A DNA stretch of 64,000 nt from Nematostella vectensis (GCF_932526225.1 NC_064035.1:7687501-7751500), one strand, 5' to 3'; positions 13,798-25,035 are shown, counted from the first letter of the stretch. Notes: generated by a model not told the origin, from the letters alone. A program made the numbers and translations.

Positions 13798-14239
13798 GTG
13801 AGGCATCTCGTAATTCAATAACTGTTTCTTGGGCTGTTTCTTAGTTGTACTAATTTGTTTTTTCATACACACTTTGGGGTAATGGCGATGAAAATAATTG
13901 GTCATTTCTTACTTCCTTTTTAAGATGGACGACTATTTTTTTCCAAATAAGGCCAACTGAAAAAAGACATGTTTATCGTCCCCGCCCTCATCCTTTATCG
14001 GGGCCGCATCAATATTTTTTTTAGCAATTTCTGCTGCTTTTCATTGTTTGTTCCTCAGAAATTCAGATTTCGTGCGTTAGCGGTGCCTAGGCAGACGTTC
14101 CCGTTTCAAGGCTTTTCTTAAGACTTTTTTCACCCGTTCGCAACATCGCGGGAATTTCTTTTGTAAATCGAACAAATCTTTGATAAACCAAGGATATTTA
14201 AGAAACTTTAAGTTTTTAATTTTTATTGTAAAGTGCTTA
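13798..14239. other. Intron-like remnant before the Ty3/gypsy element
   Basis: T-rich non-coding sequence between the donor at 13798 and the 5' LTR. No further exon of the DUF6589-type gene was found here. Confidence 0.5.
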
Positions 14240-14818
14240 TGTGACAGGGTCACTAAACATATATTTCCTAGGAAACTCTAATATCTCTATATTCCCTAGA
14301 TTTCATTGTAATAATTTTGAGGTGCGACTTACTAAACGTTTAGGAATGTAGTCTCATGTTGTCGAACGGATGTACGCAAGTTACACTAGCCTGCGATAAA
14401 GTGATTAGTGGGCGCAGTATTTAATCAACTTCTTTTCGGTGAATTACGTTCGATTTTGATACAATTATCACAAGCAATTCGAGTGCAGGACATCCCTTCC
14501 GCCCACCGTAAAGGAAAAGATATTTTGACAAGTAAGTTGTAGAATCTAAAGAATGTTGTCCCACGCATCATAGAGTATATAAATATGGGTGCGTTTTAGA
14601 TAGTTTTTTAGTTGTGAATGAGTTGCGATATTGGAAGGATTTCTACTTGGATTTACGAAGACTAAAGAACGACTGCTCGAGGTAGACTCTATTCTTGTTC
14701 CCGTTTATTGTACGCTAAGTGTATGTGCCAAAGTCAGTGATTTTAATAAATTTGCCTAAAGAGAATCCTTGGATCCTTCTGGATCTTACGCGACCGCCGT
14801 GCCCCTCATCCTGTTACA
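14240..14818 (+). repeat. 5' LTR of the Ty3/gypsy element
   Basis: Starts tgtgacaggg and ends cctgttaca, an imperfect inverted terminal pair with TG...CA ends, and is followed two bases later by the primer-binding site. It contains a TATA-like box (tatataaata, 14575-14584) and AATAAA at 14745-14750, as expected for promoter and polyadenylation functions. Confidence 0.8.
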
Positions 14819-14820
14819 TT

Positions 14821-14838
14821 TGGTGTCAGAAGTGGGAT
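14821..14838 (+). other. Primer-binding site of the Ty3/gypsy element
   Basis: tggtgtcagaagtgggat begins two bases after the LTR end. Its first 12 bases are identical to the primer-binding site of the unrelated-looking LTR element at 22554-24178, so both probably use the same tRNA primer. The tRNA was not identified. Confidence 0.7.
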
Positions 14839-14893
14839 CCAAGTGTAAAAATTCTTAGAAATTGTTGTAAAATTAATAAACGGGAACACTAAC

Positions 14894-15979
14894 ATGACGT
14901 CTATGGAGGATAAGCTGACCGCCCTGACTGCCAAGCTTCAAGAGTTGGAGGAGCAACTGAAGGAGCAGGCACCAGCCCAGCCAGACACCACCGGACCAGG
15001 GACGAGCTCCGCCAGTGGTACTGCACCCATCATCCGAGTGTCAGTACCAAGAGACCGGAGGATCCCCAAGTACGATGGGACCAGGAACGACCGTGTGTTG
15101 GAGGATTGGATATCCGACGCACAACGGGCTGTCAAGGGTCAGGCGATCGGCGAGGCGGTGGACCACATGATCCTCCATCTAGAGGGCGTTGCTAAGGAGG
15201 AAGTAAAGCTGCGCCCCACTTCGCAGTGGTCCGACCCCGCTGGGATTTTCAAAATCCTACGCGAAGTCTTTGGTGAGGGATTGACCATCCACCAGGCCAG
15301 GAGGAGGTTCTTCTCCACCCGTCAGACCGAGAAGCAGACGGCGCAAGAGTTCGCCCATGCCCTGATGCTGTCAGCCGGACGAGTGGAGAGACTCAGCGGA
15401 GAGGATCTTCCAGACAAAGACGCCCTTCTCCGCGATCAGTTCCTGGAGAACCTGAGGGACCCCCTGCTGAGGCGTGACATGAAGCGGTGGGGAAAAGACC
15501 ACCCAAGCGCCAACTTCCAAGAGGTACGCCTCGAGGTGGACCGATGCCTGGAGGAAGACCCCCACCCCAGGAGATCTGCGGCAGTGAGAGAGGTAGACGT
15601 GGAGGAAGAAGAGGCTGATGTCAGCTGCTCTGAGGTTGCTGGAAGGAAGAGGTTGCTGACAGACCTCATCTGAGGACAGAAGTTGCTGGCTGAGGAGATG
15701 CAGAAGCAGCAAAGGACGCTGATGAGCCACATTGATCAGCAGAGGCAGATCTTCACCCAGCAACAGCAGACCCTTAACCAACTACTGGCTGCCATGGCCT
15801 GGCGACCTTGCCCACCTAGCAACAGTTGCTATGACTGCGGAGAGGAGGGGCACTTTGCTCGAGAGTGTCCTAAACGGCTACCCCCAACCAGCAATCAGCA
15901 AGGACAGCAGAACCAGAGGAGGCCACCACAAGCCCAGCAGCAACAGAAGGCGGGAAACGGAAGTCCTCTGCCGCAGTGA
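14894..15979 (+). pseudogene. Gag of the Ty3/gypsy element, interrupted by one stop codon
   Basis: Starts at ATG 14894 with a coiled-coil-like N-terminus, followed by a retrotransposon gag capsid region (about residues 50-230) rich in charged helices. A TGA at 15671-15673 interrupts the frame, which then continues unchanged through a Gln-rich segment and the zinc knuckle CYDCGEEGHFARECP (near 15829-15873), ending with TGA at 15977. Total length would be about 360 codons. The single stop looks like a point mutation; programmed readthrough cannot be excluded. Confidence 0.85.
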
Positions 15980-18811
15980 GTCATGCGGTAGAGGAGACAG
16001 ACAATGGCTCACCCATCCCAACATTGGTCGGTGGTAGACCGGCCATCAAGGTCAAGTTAGCTGGCGAGGAGGTGGAGTGTTTGATTGACACCGGCTCCAT
16101 GGTATCCCTGGTAACGGAGAACTTCTACAAGACGAAGCTCAAGAACGTTAGCGGAAGAGTGCAAGGCGGCGGAAAGATGCTGAGTCTCCGTGGCGCGAAC
16201 GGTCTTGAGATCCCTTACCTTGGCTACCTAGAGCTGGACATCACGGTTGGAGAGGTGACAATCCCCAAGTGCGGAGTGCTGGTCCTGAAAGACACAGCAG
16301 CCATTGTTAGACAGCGGAGGAAGCAGCCGGGAGTGCTGGGGATGAACGTGCTGACCAAGATCCCAAAGTGGGCAGAGGAGCTGGGAGGCAGCATGTCATC
16401 AAAAGAAGAGCAAAAACAGAAGAAGCGGAAGTTAGTCAAGGTCGCTAGAAGCAAGGCTGTGTGGGTCCCACCTCACTCGGTGATGGACATCGCTGTCACA
16501 GGCACACCCTGTGGGGCGAACGCACTGGTGGAGCCACTCGGTACGACCCTGCCAGGAAGGCTTCGTGTGGCGGCAACACTGGTGGACGCATCCAGACCGA
16601 ACTTCACCATCCAAGTCAGCAACCCGACAGGAAGAGTAGTTCGACTGAAGAAGAGGACGTGTCTGGGCAGCATCATGCCAGCGGAGGCGACAACGAGGGA
16701 GCAGTTGACGTTCGCCGTAGGAGTCAGTGAGGTGGTGGTGTCCTGCAGTGCCGCCACAGACTGCCTAGGGGTGTCCTCACAGACCCCCGCCGGAGCTGCC
16801 ACAACGCTGGATGAAAGAAGGTCACCTGAACAGTCATTACTAGACGGCTTCCCAGGGACAGAGGAGGACAGACGAGAGGCGCAGAGGATATTCAAGGAGT
16901 ATGCCGATGTATTCTCTAGAGAGGGGGAGGAGCTTGGATGTACGTCAACCATACAGCACCGGATCCACACAGAGGATGACATTACAGTTAACCAACGCCA
17001 CAGACGGATTCCGCCAAACCAGTTCGAGGAGGTGAAGGAGCATCTGCAAGTACTCCTGGACCGCGGAGTCATCCAACCAAGCCAGATTGACTACGCCTCC
17101 CCGATTGTGCTGGTACGGAAGAAGTCTGGAACGCTGCGCCTGTGTGTCGACTACCGCCGCCTCAACGCGAAGAGCCGACGCGAAGCATACCCCCTTCCAC
17201 GGATAGACGAGTCGCTGGATGCCCTTGGAGGGGCGCGATACTTCTCGACGATCGACTTGGCATCTGCATATAATCAGGTGGAGGTCCATCCAGCAGACAG
17301 ACACAAGACGGCGTTCACAAGTCCAATGGGGTTGTTCGAGTACAACAGAATGCCTTTTTGCTTGTGCAACGCGCCAGCCACCTTCCAACGTCTTATGACG
17401 AACATCTTCCGGAGCGACATCCTGAAGACCCTGCTGGTGTCCCTAGACGACATCATCGTCTAAAGTGGCAACGTGGCAGACCACCTACAGAGGCTAAGAT
17501 TGGTATTCCAGAAGCTGAGGGAGCACGGCCTGAAGATAGAGCCGGAGAAGTGCCATTTTTTCCAGGAGCGGGTGAACTACTTGGGACATGTGGTGTCGGC
17601 GGAGGGCGTGTCCACCGACCCAGCAAAGACGGAAGCCGTGTCCCAATGGCCGACCCTAATAACGCTTAGAGAGCTGAGGTCATTCCTGGGGTTTGCATCC
17701 TACTATCGACGGTTCGTCCCAAGCTTCGCTAGTAAGGCGGCGCCTCCCACAAGCTGGTTGCAGAGATGTCGGCTGAGACGAGAGGAAAGCGTAGCGCAAT
17801 AAAGAGCGATCGCTGGAGTGGACAGTGCGAGGAGGCATTCTATGACCTGAAGAGAGCGCTGACAAGTGCACCGGTGTTGGCGTACCCTGACTACACAAGA
17901 CCCTTTGTGGTAGAGACGGATGCGTCAGACAAGGGGCTTGGTGCGGTCCTGTCACAGATGCAAGAGGACGGAAAGCTGAGGGTCATAGCATATGCAAGTC
18001 GTAGTCTTCGTGGCCCAGAAACCAACATGGAGAACTACTCATCAATGAAGCTGGAGCTCTTAGCACTCAAGTGGGCTGTATGCGAGAAGTTCAGAGAACA
18101 CCTGCTTGGGTCAGAATTCATCGTGTTCACTGACAACAACCCCCCCACCTACCTACAGTCTAAGAGCAAGCTCAAGGCTGTGGAGCAGAGATGGGCAGCA
18201 GAACTTGCAAGCTTCAACTTCAAGATAAAGTACAGGGCGGGCAAGCACAACACCAACGCCGATGCTCTGAGCAGACGTAGACATGCAGAAGGACCAGCGC
18301 AGAATGATGAAGACGAGGGAGGAAGCGACAGGACAACAAGCACGCCGGTGGCAGAGGACCTTGCTACGATTGCTGAGATGACTGTCATTCCAGGGGAAGT
18401 GCGACTGGGAATGCTGGACGATGCTATCAGAGTCGCAGAGCTAGGAGTGCTACCATCCGCAGATCAGGAGTCTGGAATGGCAACATGCCCACCCGCACTA
18501 GACAAGGAGCAGATCAAGCAGCTACAGGAGAGGGATACCACCCTAACAAGGTTAAGACATTACCTTAAACTGAGGAGGAAAGCCAGCCAAGCCGAGCGGA
18601 AGCGGGAGTCGAGGGAGACGGTGCAGATGTTAAACTACCCGTCCAGCATAGAGGAGAAGGACGGTATCCTGTTCAGGAAGGTCAAGTCAGATGATGGTAT
18701 AGAAACCAGGCTGCTGGTGGTCCCTACCGCTCTGAGGCCGGAGGTGATGAAGGCAGCTCACTGCGATCTCGGTCACCAAGGGCTCGAAAGAACAGAACGG
18801 ATCATCAGAGT
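15976..18811 (+). pseudogene. Pol of the Ty3/gypsy element: protease, RT, RNase H, partial integrase; several lesions
   Basis: Lies in the -1 frame relative to gag and overlaps its end, so it was presumably expressed by -1 frameshifting. Protease active site LIDTGS lies near 16090. The reverse transcriptase region spans about 16900-17750; its catalytic box reads SLDD instead of the usual YLDD and is followed by TAA at 17461. A Gly usually conserved in the MPFG motif is Cys. The same frame resumes until about 17745, where a one-base indel moves the reading frame. RNase H follows (TDASDKGLGAVLSQ; TDNNPPTYL). The integrase H-H-C-C region begins around 18740 and is cut off near 18811. Confidence 0.85.
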
Positions 18812-20146
18812 GCAATCCCCAAAGATATGGAAACATGAGCAAGTTAGAAAAGTTGAGATTCCTACACAAAGTTGCTGGCTTGGTTGTAGATGCCATAGTA
18901 TTTGACAAAACAGTAAATTACCCCCAGGGTCAAAGGGATTAATTGACCATTTAATGAGTTTGTTTGATTGACAACTGATCCGCCTTCTATGTGAGGGGTG
19001 TGCTTGCTTGCGTTCAGTTCAGTATCAGAGTACAGAGTGTATACTCGCCTTTATCAATAGCCTTTAGCCTTCTTTTCACACCCACCCACCCGGTGGCAGA
19101 GAAGATTTATTTGTCAAGTATATTATATTACTATGTTTTTTTATGATATAAACTTCTCTCTGGGCCAAACAAACAAATTACAGTGTCAGTCTTGTGTTCC
19201 TTATTCTAGTATTCATATTTAATTAGCATGTGTATGGACGATATTAATAGGGAATTGGTTTTGTTAACAGTACCCTGACTGCTCAAGAGAAACAAGATGC
19301 AATTGATAACCAGGTTTTGACCCCTGATGGTAAGTTTCGTTGTCGTTATTATGGGTGTACTCGCTCCTTTGCGGTTGATGGAAAGTGCAGGCGAAAGCAT
19401 GAGCTGACTCATGCTTCACCCCACCAAATGCTGATGAAATTAATACATTCAAGCCCTCTGATGAAATTCCAGAATCAGCACCTGCTGAGGGTCAGTGTGA
19501 TGATGTTTATGCATAGAACTGCAGTCTCTTATCAGATGGCTTACTATTCATGAACTTCCTTGATGCTATAGCTGAGGGTGATGGTCTTAGAATCGTACGC
19601 CAGTTCAAGTATTTCTTGCTTCACTTCATAGTTGATGGAATACACGGCCATAAATATGCATTAGAAAGTTTATACCAGTCATTCCTTTTTACTGCTCTGC
19701 TGAGCCCTAGAGATGCAGAGCGCTTCATTTGGAACAGAACAGTAAACAACTGCGGTTTGGTTGGACGAAATATTCCACTTGATCTTGAACATAGTAACAA
19801 GTTTTTGAAACAGGCTTTCAAGAACCTTGGTCCGAATCTGACTGAAGCTGCTGTTACTAGAATTTGTAGAGCAGAAAACAGTTCACGTGCTATACTTGCT
19901 AACCTTGACTCTTCCATCCAAAGATCATCAGGGTCAAGTGAGCATACCTGCCGGTCAACAGAGAGATTTGGAAACTCTTGTTAATTCATGCATCACTAAC
20001 AAAGTATTCGCACCTCAAGATAATCGCCATTATGTTTACTTCAGAGACTTTCAAAGAGATCCATTTGCTTCTCTGGATATGTCAGAGATGTACAAATGGA
20101 TCAACAAGCACAAAAAGAACATAGAGTGTGGCCTGAAAGCAAGGTA
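18812..20146 (+). pseudogene. C-terminal part of a DUF6589-type protein with C2H2 finger, multiply broken
   Basis: A short exon remnant directly after the truncated retrotransposon (about 18812-18910; KLRFLHKVAGLVVDAIVFDK) is followed by an intron ending in TTAACAG at 19270. The next exon (19271-20146) encodes a C2H2 finger (CRYYGCTRSF...KHELTH, 19346-19410). It then shifts frame near 19420, meets a TAG at 19514-19516 and continues with the DUF6589 core (YALESLYQSF, LLSPRDAERFIWNR, NIPLDLEHSNKF). It shifts again near 19967 and ends with YKWINKHKKNIECGLKAR before TAA. The finger-plus-core order matches cnidarian DUF6589 proteins as I remember them. It complements the N-terminal half at 12732-13797; the middle part of the protein is missing. 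Confidence 0.7.
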
Positions 20147-21521
20147 AATTATTCGGACAGTGGTGTTGGTCATTTGCCAATAGGAGATTAATAATATACA
20201 GCACTGTATGATACAGATGGTTGACTAGAATATCATGTAGGCACACAGCAGTCAAGCACAAGGACACTGGATGACCAAAATAATGGGATTCCTTTGATAC
20301 ACTGGTTGAGGTTTCCAATTGAGGCACTTGAACTGGATGTAATATGAATCACAGGCAAGCATGCAGACATTATCCTTGGAGCTAGTCCTGTATTCCCAAT
20401 TTTCCTAGAATCAGAACCTATTAACCTAAAGACATGGAAATTTTACATATTTTTAGTACAGCTTTTGGCTCTTTGAGAGCAATGAACAATATAAATATAA
20501 TAAAAATATATTAGAGATGCCAACTCTCCCACATGCTGAAGGAGTTATGTGCATTTTAGTCTTCTCCCACTCTCCAGCATTTTACGTATAGTTGAATCTC
20601 CCACATTTAATAGAAAGATAATTGTTCTGAGATATTTAACAAACAAGGGCATTTAGTGGCAAAGAATAGAAAAAGACACCCTATCTCCCACATTTAAAGG
20701 CCAAAGGTTGTTATCTCTGAAATATTGTTGTGTTATGGTGGATCCAGATTTTTCTTTTGCATAGAATTCCAAGATATCAATAACTTGAACACAAAAGCAT
20801 CCTCATTGCAGCAAGTTCACTAAATTGCTGAAATTTTCAAAAGCCAACAAAATGGTGTTTGTAAAATTTGACTTTTGGTTTTCAGACGCTTTTCAACTTG
20901 AGCTAAATCACAGAGGTCTTAAGTACATGTATGAGGCAGATCTTGGTTGACATGTTTTACTCTCATTAGTAGACATTAGTATATCATCACATCTAGTGGG
21001 ACTACAAATAATAGACTACTGAATACTTATACAAACATAAGATATTGTCTAATTGTGTATACAGTACAACTTTAACAACTCTAAATTTATAGAATTTATA
21101 ATAAGAGCTCATTAAGTGTGCCACACAGCATCGTGGGAAAAATTAAGTCTTTACTATGCTCTAAACTGCAGAGAAAATGTGGAACTACTGTTTAGACACT
21201 GTCCTCCTGGGTCTTTTTCTTGTTTACAATGCACTAAAGAGTAGAGCAATTAGTGTGCTGTGGGCCAAAACAGTTAATGTTGAGGTCATACACACTCTAT
21301 AAAATTAATTTGAGTTTTCAAAGTCACCTCAAAAATCGCTTACTGAGTTCAGTTAAGTTTTTGCCGCTCTAAGTGTCTGTATTGCAACTCGTTATATGCC
21401 AATGAAGCTTAAATGTAAACGTTGCGTTACAGATTGTCCTGCTTTTTTCCTTCACTTGATACCCGGCTCTGACAAAAATAACATAAGCCACGTCATACCT
21501 CTACTGGTGTTATACATTTTT
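20147..21521. other. Spacer between the convergent DUF6589-type and RecQ-type pseudogenes
   Basis: AT-rich and without coding character. 20518-20560 (gccaactctcccacatgc) resembles the end of a small repeat family that recurs at 36747-37094 and 38579-38764. Confidence 0.5.
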
Positions 21522-22553
21522 CTACTCTATACTTAGATTTGTAAGTGCAGTCAGAGCAGCAGGTGATAAGCCAGAAGAGTCAGGAGACTGCATGTGAGTT
21601 GACTCATTTACTGTGCTCTCTAATGCAGACCAAGATAAATTGTCTGCCATCAAGGCAAAGAGCTCTTCGTCCTCAGCTAGAGCAGCCCATTCTCCAATTA
21701 CTTTGTCATCTAATTCATTGTCGCTAGTGCCCAGTCTCATATCGACCATTTGCTCACAAGATACATCAATATCATTAAATACTTCTGCAAGCATAACAAC
21801 TATTTCTCTTGCATGACAGATGTTCCATATTTCAATCTTATCTGTGACATCCTCAAAAGAAAATAAAGTTTCACAGTTTTCTAGCACCTGATCGATTTGT
21901 GTTTCTCCAAACCCCAGAAGAGTATTTATGCTAATTAGACTTTGGACCATGCCATGTGCTGACTTTCGTACCAGATCCATTAATAGTTTCTTGTGGTACT
22001 TTTTGAGTAATCTTGAGAGTTCTTTTTTCTGGTCTTCACTAACAGAACGCCTTTTCTCTTCTGATGCAATACCTGTCTCCGTAACTATGAAATCAGTGTA
22101 ACTTTTACAATTTTCACTACCACATTCACAAGCTTTAGCACGATTATCGCAGCAAGCATGGAGGTCTCCAGAAAATACAATATGGTTCTTGCTAAAATGT
22201 TCCATAAGCATCTGTCTCCTGCAGGTTGTAGCTTTGACATATTCTTTTATGTCCCTTTCCACATGATTCAGCATAATGCCTTTGTACAAAAGATAAGAAA
22301 AACTAGACATCCCATCTCTTCCAGCGCGACCAGTCTCTTGGATAAAGGCCTCACAGTTTTTTGAGGGGCCAAAGTGTATTGTGCGGTGGACACCTTTACA
22401 GTCTCTTCCCATGCCGAATGCTATGGTTGCCACCAAGACTTGCACATGACCATCCAGTCTTTTGAATGACTCTAATATTGCATCCTTATTTTCTTTTGGA
22501 GTACAGGAATGAAGCATTTCAAGTTTTGGTTTTCCATTAGCAACCAACTCTAT

Positions 22554-22691
22554 TGTAATAGGTTGACTTGAAGGCTTTTTATTCACCTATTTTATTAACA
22601 CAGTACAAAACATGGCGGACTACACGAGGAACTCAATCCGGGTGCGCATGTGCGAAAGATATGCTAATTAACCGGAAGTAAAACTACAACA
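22554..22691 (-). repeat. 3' LTR of the gag-only element
   Basis: 138 bp; the single difference from the 5' LTR is at 22561 (g here, a in the other copy on the + strand). It abuts the duplicated target tctat at 22549-22553. Confidence 0.92.
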
Positions 22692-22835
22692 TCCCCTTCT
22701 CTAAGCTGAAAAGCTGAAAAATTACATGAGTACTAATGTGACTGGTAGTGTCCAATTAGGGGTGTAAAAAAAAACAAAGAACTTTGCAGTACTAATAATA
22801 ACATAGTTCAATATCTAATGTTTGTGTAGCAAATG

Positions 22836-23120
22836 CTACAAGTTCAGTCTGTCTGGGGGCTTCACTGTCCGTGTTGATCTGCGTAATGGTGGACCACTTT
22901 GGGTAGGTGTGGACTTCGCAGGGGTACCAGGTGTAGACGTCCTTGGCTCTGTTGGGGGTTGGTTGCCGTTAGGTGCTGGTTCTGCTACAGGCTCGTAGTC
23001 ATCAGTAGCTGAGGTATTATTCAAGCTTAGTTTTTCACCTGTGGGACGAATGTGTCTGCGGTTTCTGGTGAGAGTACTGCCATTGGCCATGTCCACAATG
23101 TGCGAGCGTGGGGTTGGCAT
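22836..23120 (-). CDS. Remnant of the pol C-terminus in the gag-only element
   Basis: A -1 frame ORF overlapping the end of gag, about 94 codons. The segment IVDMANGSTLTRNRRHIRPT and the ending RRSTRTVKPPDRLNL resemble the extreme C-terminus of Ty3/gypsy polyproteins. This suggests that one internal deletion fused the gag end to the pol tail and removed all enzymes. Whether it is translated is unknown. Confidence 0.6.
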   Translation of the reverse strand: MPTPRSHIVDMANGSTLTRNRRHIRPTGEKLSLNNTSATDDYEPVAEPAPNGNQPPTEPRTSTPGTPAKSTPTQSGPPLRRSTRTVKPPDRLNL

Positions 23121-23952
23121 TGCTGAGGGTGTTTATCTGTTGCTTTGATTTGTTCCGGTTTCCCCGCCTGCCTCTTCCCCTCGGGGTGGGACCTTGGGGT
23201 TTGGTGGAACGGCAAACCTTGGCCCAGTGGTTTGGTTTCCCACAGTTGCTGCATTTTGTTCCGTTTGCGGGGCACAGGGATTTTTGTGTCACATTATGGC
23301 TAGTGCCACAGTTCCCACAAGTTTGTATTTGTTTATTTTCACGTGAGTGTGTCTTGGGATGTGAAGAAGGGCTTTTGTGGGTTGTTGCGTGTACAGGTAT
23401 AGTGTTTGTGCCTCTAATATCTTGTAACTGAGCCGAAGTGGCTTCCTCAGTCCTGGCTATGTCTATTGCCTTAGCGAGCGTTAGAGTTTTGTCTAACTCG
23501 AGGAGTTTAGCCTGGACACGTGGGCGGCGAGACCCGAAAATTAGAGCGTCAATAATGTGTTCGTCTACATTATCATACCTGCATTCGCTGGCCAGCAATC
23601 TTACTTTCTTTATAAATGAATCCACTGGTTCATCGTCCTTTTGCTTCAGAGTGCGTAGTTTAAATCGTGCTAAGCGAAAATTGCTCTTGGGGGCGACGTA
23701 TTCTTCAAACTTCTTCCAGTAAGTTGACAGCTTTTTCTTCTCGTCTGAGGTTAGCGACCACGTAGAAACTAATTCAATTCCTTCTTCTCCCGTCCATATC
23801 AACAGATAACTGACCTTTTCTTCCTCCGATTTGGATTTAAGCGGGCCAGAAAAGTACAATTCGACGGTTGCCTTGAACTTTTTTAGCGCTTGTTGAAGAT
23901 CGGTTGCATTCCAGTCCATACGAGGGCTAGTGAGTCCAGTGAGTTCGGCCAT
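23035..23952 (-). CDS. Gag of the gag-only LTR element, intact
   Basis: 305 codons from ATG 23952, which lies 71 bases after the primer-binding site. A helical capsid-like region covers roughly residues 15-170 (DWNATDLQQALKKFKATVEL; EPVDSFIKKVRLLASECRY). It is followed by a Cys-rich segment and a canonical CCHC knuckle, CSNCGKPNHWAKVC, then a basic tail (RGRGRRGNRNKSKQ) suited to RNA binding. No stops or shifts are seen. It is the only large ORF of the element and is presumably used for packaging its own RNA. Confidence 0.88.
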   Translation of the reverse strand: MAELTGLTSPRMDWNATDLQQALKKFKATVELYFSGPLKSKSEEEKVSYLLIWTGEEGIELVSTWSLTSDEKKKLSTYWKKFEEYVAPKSNFRLARFKLRTLKQKDDEPVDSFIKKVRLLASECRYDNVDEHIIDALIFGSRRPRVQAKLLELDKTLTLAKAIDIARTEEATSAQLQDIRGTNTIPVHATTHKSPSSHPKTHSRENKQIQTCGNCGTSHNVTQKSLCPANGTKCSNCGKPNHWAKVCRSTKPQGPTPRGRGRRGNRNKSKQQINTLSNANPTLAHCGHGQWQYSHQKPQTHSSHR

Positions 23953-24040
23953 TTTCCTTGTGTAAACTTGCTAGATTTCTCGTAAAATACCGACCTGGTA
24001 TGTTTGAGAGTGATTTTCCTTCAGTTTGCTTCTGACACCA

Positions 24041-24178
24041 TGTAATAAGTTGACTTGAAGGCTTTTTATTCACCTATTTTATTAACACAGTACAAAACAT
24101 GGCGGACTACACGAGGAACTCAATCCGGGTGCGCATGTGCGAAAGATATGCTAATTAACCGGAAGTAAAACTACAACA
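24041..24178 (-). repeat. 5' LTR of the gag-only element
   Basis: 138 bp, 137 of 138 identical to the other LTR. Contains AATAAA on the - strand and the motif aacatggcggact, a YY1-like site shared with many TATA-less promoters. Confidence 0.92.
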
Positions 24179-25035
24179 TCTATCAACATAGATCTCAGGG
24201 TGCCATACATCAAAGAACACTGTTTTATTGTTTGGCAGTAGATGATTGTTTTATCTCCACCATCTTTTCTTTCATTGATTTCATTCACCAACCATTCAAA
24301 ACTTTCTTTAGCATCCACTGAGTTACTTAAATACTTGACAATATAGGTAATGTTCTCCTTATTGGGATTTTCATTTATTTCTATGACGTCTTGCATTCTA
24401 AGTACATCTGTAATTGTTTCTTTTGTTGCCAGTGTTGCTGTTGCTGTCAAACCAATTACTTTTGCACCAGCAGCGAGGGTTCTTAACTCATGAAGCTCTG
24501 AATATATTGTTCTAACCATCTTATTTGTAGATGAAGTCCCCCTGTCGAAAAGCGTGAGCCATACATTCAAATATATATGATCGTTCTCATAATACGACAT
24601 GCTTACCATTGCCAGTTTACATGCGCTTCATCAACGGCTATGCAACACAGTTTTTCCTTGAACAACGCGCTAGAAAGCAGCTCCCTCCATCGCTGGTTTT
24701 TAAACCTTGATTCTTGGCTTCCATATATCACAGAATACTCTCTGTTCTCTACTTTACCAGCTTCTCCCTCTTTTAGATTGCTAAGACTCACAGAACTTAC
24801 ACCGATGCTTCGTAAATAATCCACGTGGTCGTCCATTAAACTCACAAGAGGAGACAACAACAACGTGCCCTGACTTCCTTCGAATATCGTCGAAGACTAG
24901 CGGCATAGCTAGGTAAATCAGGGACTTTCCATAGCCAGTCGGCAAATTAATAAACAAATCCGCTTCACCCTTGGTGAACTCCTCAATAGCCTCCTTTTGA
25001 TGGCTATTCAAGGCCGCAATTCTGAATTTAGCGAC

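Larger units (their letters stand above)
14240..18811 (+). mobile_element. Ty3/gypsy LTR retrotransposon, 3'-truncated and mutated
   Basis: Order: 5' LTR, primer-binding site, gag with a CCHC zinc knuckle, protease, reverse transcriptase, RNase H, and the start of integrase. This is the Ty3/gypsy domain order. The element stops inside the integrase zinc-binding region at about 18811; the integrase core and 3' LTR are missing. Gag has an in-frame stop, the reverse transcriptase has a stop and altered catalytic-box residues, and there is a frameshift before RNase H, so this copy cannot encode active proteins. It lies between the two halves of the DUF6589-type gene. Without a 3' LTR no target duplication can be tested. 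Confidence 0.9.
22554..24178 (-). mobile_element. Short LTR retrotransposon with gag only (TR-GAG-like), recent insertion
   Basis: Two 138-bp direct repeats, 22554-22691 and 24041-24178, differ at one position. Both have TG...CA ends on the - strand and are flanked by the 5-bp duplication tctat (22549-22553 and 24179-24183). On the - strand the 5' LTR is followed directly by a primer-binding site (24023-24040), a gag ORF, a short tail ORF, and a purine-rich tract just before the 3' LTR (AGAGAAGGGGA, 22702-22692). No protease, reverse transcriptase, RNase H or integrase is present, so it must have been mobilised in trans. The near-identical LTRs indicate recent insertion into the helicase pseudogene. 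Confidence 0.93.
21522..25034 (-). pseudogene. RecQ-type DNA helicase, broken by an LTR element, a frameshift and a MITE
   Basis: SF2 helicase of RecQ type, read 25034 to 21522. Motif I LPTGYGKS is near 24940, the DEAH box (CIAVDEAH) near 24630, and GLTATAT near 24440. After the inserted element come FGMGRD and the arginine-finger motif VI QETGRAGRDG (near 22320), then a Cys-rich zinc-binding region (CCDNRAKACECGSENC, near 22120) and the C-terminus ending at 21522. A short intron fits 24606-24542 (65 bp). Lesions: a one-base frame change near 24860; the 1.6-kb LTR element inserted between the two helicase lobes; and no ATG, because the 5' end runs into a MITE at 25036. Removing the insertion and one copy of its target duplication leaves the frame intact there. 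It faces the DUF6589-type gene and may belong to the same transposon. Confidence 0.82.
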
